From: Numida meleagris
Taxonomy: Eukaryota; Chordata; Aves; Galliformes; Numididae
Length of the DNA: 64,000 nucleotides
Reading direction: 5' to 3'
Assembly: GCF_002078875.1 (NCBI RefSeq)
Contig: NC_034421.1
Location: 4,917,800 to 4,981,799 of the forward strand
Shown here: one piece after another, positions 25,401-37,400 of the stretch
How positions within the stretch are numbered: the stretch's first letter is position 1
Layout of the letters: each line of letters begins with the position of its first letter
The notes under the pieces: model-generated
What the model was told of the DNA's origin: nothing
Database searches by the model: none
What the model saw: the letters and a program-made list of their open reading frames with translations, nothing else
Program-made: the position numbers and the translations under genes

Positions 25401-28400
25401 TGCTGAACTTCAAGAAGGGCTGGCTGACAAAGCAGTACGAGGACGGGCAGGTGAGTCTGGGGCAGCTCCCACCTGCTCCAGTGTGCCTCGTGCCTGGGCA
25501 GGCTCCATGCATGTGGGTTCCTGCAGCCCAGCTGCGGTCAGTCCTGGGGCTCGAGTGGCAGTAGGAGTGTGCAGAAAGTGTGTGCCTATAGAACAAGTGC
25601 CAGGAATGGGCTGCAGCTCAGTTTTTAGGTACCATGGATAAAACAAGAATATCATATTGCGTTTTCTTTAATTAAGAAAAGCTTTAAGTGCAGCAGCTAA
25701 AAGCGTCATCTTGCCAGTGGAGCTTGCGGAGGGCTCTTGCAGTATTTCACCGTCACTTAGGGGGCTGAAGCACTGCAGCATCCCTCTTGTTGCTGCCTGC
25801 TCCTCACTCCCTGGCCCTGCAGGAGGGCTGCTTGGTGGAGGGGAGAGGCTGCTGGTAACTCCCCTGTGCTGGTTTTTTCCTAGTGGAAGAAGCACTGGTT
25901 CGTGCTGACTGACCAAAGCCTGAGATACTACCGGGATTCGGTGGCGGAGGAGGTAGGTGTCACCCCGTGGGCTGAGCCCCACTGCTCCTGGGGCTCTGTG
26001 CTCCCCACAGCCCTGCTCATTGCCTCCCTGCAACGCATTTCACCAAACCTTACCCTGCACTGAGCCACGGTGCTTTTGATTTGCAATGAGTTAGAGCATC
26101 TTTTCCCTCTCTCTTCTCTCTCCAGGCAGCAGACCTGGATGGAGAAATCGATTTATCAACGTGCTATGATGTCACCGAGTACCCAGTCCAGCGGAACTAC
26201 GGCTTCCAGATCCACGTAAGGATGGCGTGGGGCAGGGGTGCTCAGGGCTGGGTGCTCGGGGTGGCTGTGGGGTGTGCGGGAAGGTGCCGGTGGGTGCAGC
26301 CTGCAGCTCTGAGCCGGTCCCTGCTCTTCTCAGACAAAGGAAGGGGAGTTCACCCTCTCTGCCATGACATCTGGCATCCGCCGCAACTGGATTCAGACCA
26401 TCATGAAGCACGTTCGCCCCACCACCGCACCCGACGTAACGAGGTAAGGGGGGGGGGGTCACAGACCCTGCAGTGGTTTGCTGTGCAGGAGGAACTCTTC
26501 CTTGTCCCCGTGCTTTCCTCTTTCTGAACCTGTCTGCCCCTGGAAGCTCTGGCTCTTTCTCCCATCCTTCTCTCTGGGCTTGATCTGGATACGCTTTGTG
26601 GGGATGCTGATAATGCTGAGTTGCTCTTACGGGTGCAGTTTTCAAAGAGGGTTGAAAATGTGGCTTTAATTTGTGCGTAGGAATATGAAATACTGTTCCT
26701 ATATCAAGGCTCCTCTGGATTCCCACCAGGTATTGTGAAACCATTTGGATTCAGCTGTGCTGGGTTCCCCCTTTCCTCTGGCTACTGTTCAGCACGAGCT
26801 GCCCGGCCCCGCTGCGGGTCACGGGGCTGGAGGAGAAGCTCTTTGGCTCTGATAGACTTTAAACTCCATCCAGCGAACCGCCTCCCTTCTCTTTCAATCT
26901 TCCACTTAGCAGGAGCTCCTTCCCCTTGCTCTTTAGCAATATCCATGTCTCCTCCTGCCACCAGTGCCAGAGGAAGGGGCCCCTTGGTTCCCTGAGAACC
27001 GGCCGTGAGCGCTTGAGGCTGCAGGGACAGGGCGTTTGAGCCCCTCACAGCTAACCAGCTGCGCCAGCCACGCTCCTATGGGCTTCCCAGACACAGCCAC
27101 AGCATTCACCGTCTCCTGTCCTTAATGTGGTTGCAACCGGTAGGGTTTTGCCAGGTTTGCCCCCACCTTGGTGGCACGGCTTTTCTCACCGGCCCCTCTG
27201 CCCACCCCGCTTGGCACCCGTCCGCCCGTTCCCAAGCTCCAATGGGTTCACGGGATGTCGGGGAAGCCGCCTCTCTCTTCACTCCTCTGTGTGTTTGATT
27301 TCCATGCAATCCCAGGAAAAACTTCTCTTTGAAACTATCCGTGCTGAAGCCCAGGTTGGAAAACTGTGTTCTCTCCTGTATTAACATGTTGTGGTTTGTA
27401 TATCTTGTGATTCACTGCATGCTCCTCCTTTTCTGCACCTCGGATGGGAAGTTCTGCAGTTTTCATTTATTTTTCTTTCTTTTTTTTTTTTTGTTTTCCC
27501 CCTTTATTTTTCTTTTCAATAAAAGCCAGAAAGAAGGGAAGAAGCAGCCTGGTCTTGGCACTTGATTTGCCCCACACTGATACCTTCCGATGTGACTAGA
27601 CATGAAGACGAAGACCAAGGAAATTTGAGGGGACCTCTCGGCCTTTAAAGAGCCATATCTATGCATAGCCTAGCAGGTTACTGCATCTCAGTGGTCCTGT
27701 GCTCACTGTCTGCTTCTCTGAGCCCATGTGGCACGGTTTGACTCGGCTTTACCCCACAGAGGAGGTCCAGGTGCCGGTCGTGCAGTAACTTGTTATGCTG
27801 CATAATCAGATGGCAACTCTGAGCCCTGAGCTGATGATGAGGGCTTTATAGGTGCACTCGTGTTGGTTTTCACTGGGCAGCTTCCAGGTGCGGTGCACGT
27901 GGGGTCGAGGCACGGCGCTGAGCTGCAGCTCTGCATGCACCAGGGCCCCTGGGTGAGCCCTTGGGCTGCGGTGTGAGCGCGGCGTAGCGCAGCCCGCTGG
28001 GCGTCTTCCATGCATTTTGTTGGCATCCTCACCCTGGGAGCAGCTTGGGCTGGGGCTGCTGGCTCCCATCGCCCTCCTCCGCCTCTCCTGGCTGCGTCTC
28101 CACTCAGCCCAGCGCACGCTTCCTTGTTACTCAAGTCCTAATTACTGTTTATATCCTAGTGTGTGTCAGCACCCCGGGGGGCGGGTGCTGCCTTGCTCCC
28201 TGCCCTGCAGTCTGCAGAGGTGTTAATGACACGGTGATGGCCGTGCAGATGTAAAGCACGCACAAGGAGCAAGGGAGCTGCTGCAGCCCCTGGTTGAGCT
28301 CCCAGCCCCAGTTCTCTGTGCTCCCCATACGCTCACCTTGGAGCTCGCACTGCGCTCACAGCCACCCCTGGTAGAAATCATCTCTCTGTTGCCTGACCTA

Positions 28401-31400
28401 TGAATCTCCCTTTGCCACGTGATGGGAGTTAATTTATCTGGGAGGGGAGGAGGTGCGAAATGTGTGAGCAGCAGCAGTAGCCATGGAGTGCTGCTGGGAG
28501 ACAAAGTGCCAAATCTCAGGGCTGTCTGCTGAGTCTCACAGCGCTGTGCCCTTTGGGATCTGTGCAGTAGGAACAGGCTGGCAGGAGGTGGCACCTCTAG
28601 GCATGCCAAGGTTCACAGAGTTGTTGAATATCCTGGGTTGGAAGGAACCCATAAGGATCATTGAGTCCAGCTCCTGGCTTCTTCCACATGGTGTTCAGAG
28701 CAGTGTCATTTCTGTTCCCCAACAACATCCAAGGGGCCCCAGGACTCCCTTTCTTTCTACTGCTCTTCTCCATTTTAAGATGCCATCTCCTCTCTGTTTT
28801 ACTTACTTAAAATGCAGCTGTAATTGCTGACTGACTCCACATTGAGCGCATGGCTGGGAGTGCTCTGGAGTTGTGCAGCATCTTCTCGTGGGTGCGGAGC
28901 AAGGCTGCATTGTGGTGCCTTCTGGATTTGCTGAGGAAGGAGTTATCTCCAAGCCGGTCTCAGCCTGTAGCTGAAAAGCTGTAGCCAGAATTTCTTGAAA
29001 CCCCGTTCTACCGAGCCAGTGGTTTGATCCTGGATGGAGGCGCATTGGTAGATACTAGCCCTGGACCAATGCAGTTCTACTCTGGTCTTTGTTTTGGGGA
29101 GCAGGATTTGCTTCGTGTGCTGGAGGAGCCCTTCTGTGTTGCCTCCTTTGGGACCCGTGGTGTGTGTGGGCTCGTGGAGCTTCGTGAATGTTGATCTGCC
29201 TGCAGAGAAGGGCCCAGACAGGTGCCCTCTGGCTCTGCTCCCTGTGCCCTTCTGGAAAGCTCAGCTAGGCTGTGCTGGAGCCCTGTGCTTATGCAGGGCG
29301 TGGGGCCCAAGGGCTGTGTTGCAGGAGGCATCTGGGGGAGAACCTGGTAGCAAAGGGGTTGGCAGACACCTGCTGTTCTCTTGGGACAGGATTCCTCTGC
29401 AAGGTTAACACATGGCCATCGTCTTTATTTTAATTTTGATCTGCATGTTCCAAGGCTGGCATGTCTGCCTCTAATGAGCTAGTATTGCATCACGGGCTGC
29501 CCGTAGGTTGGAAGCGGTGTTGCCCTCCCCTGTTCACTTTCCCTGCTTGACGAGAATGTCTCCCCTCTCAACCCTCTAACTCGGCCCTGAAAACCATTCC
29601 TTGCTTGAGAAATGGTGTTCTGGGGGACGGCCGCGGCGTGTTGTGTAACTCTTGCTCTCCTCGCTGCACCAGCTGCGGCACCCATGGCAGATCCGTGTCT
29701 TCAGCGCACATAGTGGCATGGAGAAGTTTTCGACCCCATTCATAGCCTGACTTTGCTGAGCTTGAGGAAAAACCGGACCCCAGTTACAAAAGGCATCTGG
29801 GGCGGCTCTTTGCTTCTCCGCAGCGCTGAAGCCAGGCTGAGCAGTGGCATCCTCCCTGCTAGCCCACGATGTGGCCATGCTGATCAGTGTGTGCGTGTGG
29901 GCAGGTGCTGGAGGAGCCCTCGAAGCCCCTTCCCGGCTCATGAGGAAGGTTTGGGGCCACTGCCGACCCCAGGGTGGCTGCCAAGGAGGAATGTGGTTGG
30001 GATCGGCCACTCCCCAGGGGCCGCTTGCACCGTGGCTTCGCACACCGGCACAACCCGAGGAGGGGCTCCTGTGCCTGAGAGGTGCCAGGAGATGGAGGGG
30101 CAGGGGGCACGCACCTGGCTTTGGCTTGGGCTTCGGCAGCCCCTCTCCACCCAGCTCTTGGAGGCATGCGTGGGAGTTCCCGGCCGCCTCGAGCACCCAG
30201 TGATGCTTTCTTTTGCTCTCTCTCTGTCCCCGCAGCTCCCTGCCAGAGGAGAAAAACAAAACAAACTCGTCCTTTGAGCCCAGCCCGAAGCCCAGCGAGA
30301 AGCCGGACGCGGAGCAAACTGAACTGGACCCGGAGCAGAAGCGGAGCCGTGCACGGGAGCGCCGGCGAGAGGGACGATCCAAGACCTTCGACTGGGCTGA
30401 GTTCCGCCCTATCCAGCAAGCCCTGGCTCAGGAGCGCGCCAACGCCGCCGACTCCTCCAAGAGCGGCACCGCCGCCTTCCCCAGGGACACCAGTGCTGCC
30501 GACACCGACCCGGGCGAGCTGGAGCGGGAGCGGGCCCGGCGGCGCGAGGAGCGGCGCAAACGCTTTGAGATGGTCGACGCCGTGGATGGAGCGGGACAGG
30601 AGGAGACGCTGAGGATGGAGGTGGATCGGATCCTGCCCGTCCCCGCGGACATCAAACCGCAGAACGTCCACGTGGAGATCGAGCAGCGGTGGCACCAGGT
30701 GGAGACCACCCCGCTGCGGGAGGAGAAGCAGATCCCCATCGCACCCCTGCACCTCGCCCACGCCGAGGACCGGGATGAGGGGCTGACAAAGCAGCACCTG
30801 ACCACGCTGCTGGAGAAGGAGGTAAAGCAGGAAGACTGAGCAAGGCTTAAAGCTGCGTTTATTCCTGCTTTGGGATAACAGTGAGCAGGGATATGCTGTA
30901 GGGTCCCTTGAAGTATAGGTCTGTGTCCGTGCTCTGTTCCTAGTGCTGCACTTGCAGGTAGCACCTCATTACCCCATCCATCCCGCACCAAGCAGAGATG
31001 CTCCTGCCATTTGTTATCCTGCCTTCCTCTAATGAGATGAGCACAACTGAGGCATATTAACTAGACTCTGAATTTAAGCTTATAATTCTGCGTGCCTCTG
31101 CAGCTGTAGAGATTTGTGTCTGCAGTTACGCCTGCAAAACCATAAACGGGCTGGAATTGCAGTGCATGCCACAAAGGTTCCCTTCTTGTGAGCCTACATC
31201 AAATGGTCTCAAGATTTTAGGAAAAGGAGACTCAGCTCACTTGGAAGAGGTCCACACGTGGGATAACAAAGGCCATTGTTAGTCAGGATTGAGGTGCATT
31301 AACAGGAATGAAAGGGGTACAGGCGCAGAGTAACCAGGAGCATCGCCAATCTGAACTGGGGTGGGATTTGCCTGGGCCATGCCTGGCACGAGCTGGTGCC

Positions 31401-34400
31401 ATTCCTCCTTTGCCACATTGAGCTTTATGAATTAAGCACAAGCAGTTCTTTCAGGGGGTGGGACTTTGCCTGTTGAAATGAAATCCCGGTTGCAGAGTAG
31501 AGCAGTGCCACGGGAAGCCCTGCGCTCTGATGGCTGAGCCCCTGCCCACTCACTGGATGCTGTCTCTATTCGTGTCCCTCCAGCTGGAGCAGAAGCAGAA
31601 GGAAGCCCTGGAGCTCCTGGAGCAGAACCGGCACCTGCAGGACCAGCTGAAAGTGGCGCTGGGCCGGGAGCAGAGCGCCCGTGAGGGCTACGTGTTGCAG
31701 GTAGGAGAGCCAGGAGGAGAGGGAAACCCGTCCTCCCTGCGCCAAAGGGACCCTGGTGCGCTTTGGTCCGGGCACACCCCGCTGAGCAGGCTCCAAGAGA
31801 TCTGACCTTCTTGGAAAAGTTGCTAATTCTGTCATTTTAAAAGGTTTGCTCGCTTACTGAAACCTCTGGTTTGGGTTGCAGCAGGCAGGAGATAACGCTG
31901 CCTATTGGCTTCCCCAGGAGAAAGCAAAACACAACCACTGTAGATATGATCTTAGCAGAGCCCATCTCTGGTCCGCCCTGTGCTGTGTTTGCCTTTGCAG
32001 CAGCTCTCATCCCCCTTCCTGAGTCCCAGGCGTTCCTGTCACACAGTAGGACTGATATAAGGCTTTCTGAGCATCTCATGGTCCTGTGTTTCTCCTGGCT
32101 AGGGAATTCATGTGGCTCTTCCATGGCAAACCCAGCAGATGCAGAGGCATCGCCTTGGGCAGAGTGTGATTCGCACTGGGACAGCCTGGCTGCTGTATTG
32201 GAGCACTTTGGTGGATTCTTCTCTTGCAAGACACCTTTCCTCAAGAAAGCCTGGAAAGGTTTTGGAATTTTTGGCAAAAGAGATAAGGGAATCTCTTAGG
32301 AAGTCTTTCCTCCCCACCTCCAAACAGTGAGCTTTTGCCAACTCCTCCTATGAGAGCATTTGTGCTCCAGAGAAGGCATGAAGCCTGTGGGGCACTCCTG
32401 GCTCTGCTGGCTGGGGTTTTGATCTGCTTGCCCCTCCTGGGACAAAGTGACTCTGGATCCTTGTGTGGCTGCACGCTGTGCTCCCGTGGCAGCAAACCTG
32501 ACATCCTTGTTTGTTTCTCAAGGGAGAAATTTCCCCTGAGGAAACTGCAAAGTCAGAGGAGCCACCCCAGGCATCTTCCCTTCCTGACAGGTGATCTCCA
32601 TGGAGGAGTTATTAGTAATGCATTAATTTTGGAGCCCTCAAGCTACAGTGCTTGCAGGGAGGAGTGCTGTTTTCACTTGGCAATGTTGGAAGAAAGTCTT
32701 CAGGGACCAGAAGGAGAAGAAAATGACACAGAGCTAGCAAATAAGTCAGGGCTAGGGAGACAGCCCCAAGCCCTTTTGAACAGCATTCAGCATCCATAGG
32801 GCTGTCAACATGAGACTGCTGAGAAGCAAGGTTTGTGCAAGGTGCAGGGAGGAGCTCCTGCAGGGACACATCCTGCAAAGCGGGGTGCTGCATCCATCTG
32901 CTGTTGTGCTGCCATGCTGAGACTGGCCCTAGCAATCTGTTACAGGGGAGGACAGGAGGGGAAAGTCTGCAGAGGGGCTGAACAAACCTTTGCTGCACTA
33001 AGAAGTGTCCCCAGCTCTGACCTGGGAGTTGGGCAGGGTTTTTGGAAGGGTCAGAGGGTCCCTTTTCCTAGGGCTTTTCCTTACATTCCATGGGAACAGA
33101 GCGGTTAAAGCCCTGTTGCAGAAGGGAGAAACCTCACCAAACCCTGCTGGGGTAAAAAGATGGAAGCAGGTTATTCTTTGAGCTTTTCTTCAGCCCCAAA
33201 CTGCGGGCAAACATCACGGTCTTATTTTGGATGCACGCTCTGAACTTGTCACTCCCCCCATACCTCCATCACCCCCTAATTTCCAAGAGTTCCCGTGCTG
33301 ACCCCGCTCGCTGCCAGCCCGTCCCTCCCGAGCCGCCCGGGGGCACCGAGCCCTGGGGCAGCCCCACGCGGACACACGCCAGCACGAAGGACGCTGTTCC
33401 GTAAGGCAGCCGCCGAGATAAGCGCCCCGATGCATGTGCTGTGCACTGCAGCCTCTCTGCCCTCCTGTAACAACCCTTCTCTCGCTCACAGCATCCTCGG
33501 GACGCGGTGCCCGGCTGGGGGGCATGGCGGGGGCTCAGACCGCCCCGTGGTTTCCCCAGCTCCGGTCCCAGCGGGAGGGAGGGGGCACCTACTAACCTGT
33601 CCCCGGGTGGATGTCCTTGCATGTTGGTTTTTTTTTTTTTTTTGGTGTAAAGCATGAAATTTAACTTAACATAACTGAGTGTCACATCTGTGGGCTTTCC
33701 TTACCAGCAACCAGAGTACAGCAGGGCAGGCCAAATTCCTAGGCTTAACGCTGTGCTTCTCTTGCCTCTTCCTGTCTGTGTATTTTTTTTAAAGATACAT
33801 AATTTCTGTCGCCTATTGCATGACTCTCTGTGAGTTTTCTCTTTGCATGCTACATTGCTTTGGTTTGAATCTCACAAAGGTTGGTTTCTTTTGTTTTACA
33901 TTCTCATCATACCTTCCACCCCCCCCCCCTTCACTTGTTGGGCTTTTTATTTTGTCCTTTTTTTGTTCTTTTGTATTGTTTTGTTTTTTTTACAGGTAGA
34001 GAACTTAGATCCTTCCTAGCCTTAAGCTCTAGCATAACAGCATCTCTCTAATGCACTGAGCAGCCAATAAGTCCTGTCTAGCAGTCCCCGAAATGACATC
34101 GCCACGCCGGCTGTCCTGTCTCGCTGCGTTCTGCTGGGAAGTGATGTCATTTGCTGCCACCTCATTTTCTGTCGTTGCTTTTGTTCGGTAGGACTGTGGT
34201 ACCTGAACTGTGCACTTTTTGTTTCACGGCAAAACGAACCCACACACTAAAAGCAGTTCCTTTCTTCTCGGCCTGTCCCCATCCCCTCCTTCTCACCCGT
34301 CCAGTTTTTCTCTTGTCTGTCTGTCTCTGTTTTACTGCTGGTGTTTCTTTTTCATTGTTTTTGTTTTGTTTTCTGTTTTTGGTTCCGTTTGATTTTGGTT

Positions 34401-37400
34401 GTTCTCCTTTTAGCCTGTGACTGTACAGCTGTTTTGACGTTATGGTCCATATTTTCTGTTACTGGAAAGCAGTTGTTGCTCATTTAAAAAAAAAAAAAAA
34501 AGTTAGACAAAATAAAATTGTGCCAAGAACAAATCATCCCAATTGGAGCTTGTGGGTAGCAGCCAAATCACTGCGAGGAGCTTTTCCGTGGCCTGCCTGG
34601 CCAGAGGTGTGACACTCAGAAGGGAGAGCCAAGAGTGTTACTAATCTAGTATTTAATCGATTTTTTTAAGACCGAGGTGGCCGCCTCGCCATCAGGTGCC
34701 TGGCAGAGGCTCCACAAAGTCAACCAAGACCTCCAAAGCGAGCTGGAAGCCCAGTGCCAGCGTCAAGAGCTGATCAATCAGCAGATCCAGTCGCTGAAGC
34801 GCAGCTACGCCGAGGCTAAGGACGTCATCCGGCACCACGAAGCCGAGATTCAGAGCCTGCAGGCGAGGCTCAGCAACGCGGCGGCCGAGCTCTCCATCAA
34901 GGAGCAGACCCTGGCCAAGCTGAGGAGCGACCTGAGGAGCGAGAAGGAGAAGGCCAAGGAGCAGCTGGAGGAGTGGCAGCACGGTGAGGCCGCACTCAGC
35001 TCCCAGCTGAAGGCCAGCGAGCAGAAGCTGAAGAACGCCGAGGCTCTGCTCCTTGAGAAGACCCAGGAGCTGCGGGACCTGGAAATGCAGCAGGCTCTGC
35101 AGAGGGACCACCAGAAGGAGGTGCAGCGGCTGCAGGACAGGATCGCAGAGCTGAGCAGGCAGCTGAACGCCAGCGAGCAGGCGCGCATCCTCATGGAGGA
35201 GAAGCTGCAGAAGAACTACGAGGCTTTGCTGGAGAGCTGTGAGAGGGAAAAGCAGGTTTTAATACGGAGTCTGAAAGAGGTAGAGGAGAGGGCGAACGAG
35301 TACGAGAATCAGCTGCAAAACAGCGAGCAGCAAATGGAAATTCTGCAGAAGGAAAAGCTGAGCGCGAAGTTCGAGGGCAGTGAGCTTGTCCACCAGCTGG
35401 AGGAGCAGCTGCTGCTGAAGGAGGCCAGCATCCAGAAACTGGGCGAGCACATCAAGGAGCTCGAGAGGGAAAGAGATCAGATCAAATGTCGGTTCCACGA
35501 GCTCATGAATCAAGTTGCTGAGTCAGATAATGAGGTTGCAAAGCTGCAAGCCAAGCTGAAAATGGAAGAGACCAACTACCACAACCTGGAGCAATCGTTT
35601 GAGGAGGTGTCAGATCAGTTCCAGGGTGTGCAGAAAGTGCTGAAAGAAAAAGAAGAGGAGCTGAGACACGTTAAGGAAATGCACTTGAGAATTGTGGAGA
35701 AGAAAGATCAAGATCTCAGTGAGGCTTTGGTTAAAATGGTTGCTTTGGATAGCAGTTTAGAGGAGACTAAAGTAAAGCTAAAGGCCAAGGAGGAGGCTTT
35801 AAGGAAATTAACTAGTGTAGGTGCAGGGCCGTGTGCTGAGGAGGCAGAAGATGCTGGCCCCCATCTCGAGGCTGATGAAAGTAACCCATCTCAGCTGGGG
35901 CAGCCTTTGCCAAGTCATGATGCCCTCCCAGCTCTGACCTGTGCGTTGAAAGAGGAGGAGGAGGAGGTTCTTGAGACCAGCCAGAGGCAAGCGGAGGAAT
36001 TTGGCTCCCCTTCCAAAGCTGCAGAGCTCCAGGACCAAGAGTTGGCTCAGAAAGCCTTAGCAAAGCCAGATGTAGGAGTCATGGGGGCCAAGAGGCAGAG
36101 AATCCGTTTCTCGAGCATCCAGTGCCAAAAATATATCCACCCGGACGGGTCAGAGAAAAACTGGACGAGCAGTACTTCTTCTGACACCAGCCAGGACAGG
36201 TCATTGTCTGAAGAAAGCATGTCCTCAGAGCCAGCTCCTGGCTACCCATCGTCAGCGGCAAGCGACTCCGAGACCTACCTCTCAATCATCCACTCCCTGG
36301 AAACCAAGCTGTATATTACAGAGGAAAAACTGAAAGATGTAACCATGAAGCTCGAGAGCCAGCACGGCCATAACCAGGAGACGCTCATCGCTCTGCACCA
36401 CCAGTGGGCCAGCACAGAGTCTCAGCTGCGGGAGCAGCTCCAGAGCAGCTTATCCCAAGTCAGTGCTCTTGTCTCGCAGCTGGAGAGCGAGAGGCAGGAG
36501 AAGCTGAAGCTCGTAGAAAATCACGTTAGCGAGCTGGGATGTTTCCAGATGAAAAACAACCAAGCGCTGGCTTGCTTGGAGAAGTGCAGGGAGCAGCTTA
36601 GATCTCTGCCCAAGTCAGACAAGGAGAAGGAGGGTGATTTGTTCCTTGTTACTCTATCCGGCATGGAAACAACCTTATCGAGTGCAATCCGGGCCTTGAG
36701 TGGGGCACCAGTCCCGCCTGAGTGTCAACAGAGCGAGGGCCTTGTGACAGGATCCCCGGCATCAGAGGGGGGGGTGCTGGGTGAAGGGGAGCCTGTCTCC
36801 GAGGAGCAGCCAGCGGGGACGTTTGACACGGGCCAGCTGAGGTGGCTGTCTGAGAGAGTGGCCTTTGAGGCCTCTCTAATCAGCCAAATAGCAGAGTCTC
36901 TGAAAAACGCAGGCTCTGAGATATCGCAGCTTCTCAGGGAGATCCGGGGAACGGCAGAGGTGGCTCTGATAGAGCCGGCAAGTGCTTCTCGCACAGCAGT
37001 TGACTTGGCCGGTGTCCTATCTAAGAAGCTGCTGCTAGAAGGGGAGTTCTGGAGCCAGGTGGAGGAGTTGAGAGTGCACTTGAGCACCAGGGAAGGAGAA
37101 GCAGAGGGCAAAACAGAACCAGCAGGTGTTGGCTTTTCTCCATGTTTTCTCAGTGCTGTAGCAGACGCTACGTTGATCAAGGCAGAACTTGGGTTTGTGG
37201 CACAGAAAATGAGGGAATCTTTTCACCAGAGATTAAAAACGATCGAAGAAGAGCTCCATAACACCAAAACAGCTCTCCAGCAGCACAAGTGCATGTTGGA
37301 GGAAATCCTCAAAGCGTACAGGACTCCTGATTTTGACAGAGTTGTGCATCAGATTTCTGAAGCACTTGAAATTCAGAAAGATGCTTCAGAAAGAGCCCAG

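Larger units (their letters stand above)
26444..30235 (+). other. MPRIP: MPRIP intron
   Basis: Begins with a G run after the donor. Holds the long pyrimidine tract and candidate alternative exon at 27465-27599 and the CR1 at 28613. Apparent long antisense frames near 29580-30380 are shadows of the following exon and its GC-rich flank. Confidence 0.7.

Noticed and set aside
27519..27524. AATAAA as an MPRIP poly(A) site
   Set aside because: It sits inside a pyrimidine tract a few bases before a plausible acceptor, without a preceding exon; more likely chance.
29576..30797. Long antisense frames (268 and 312 codons)
   Set aside because: Opposite the GC-rich Arg/Glu exon at 30236-30821 and its flank; no homology and no splice logic.
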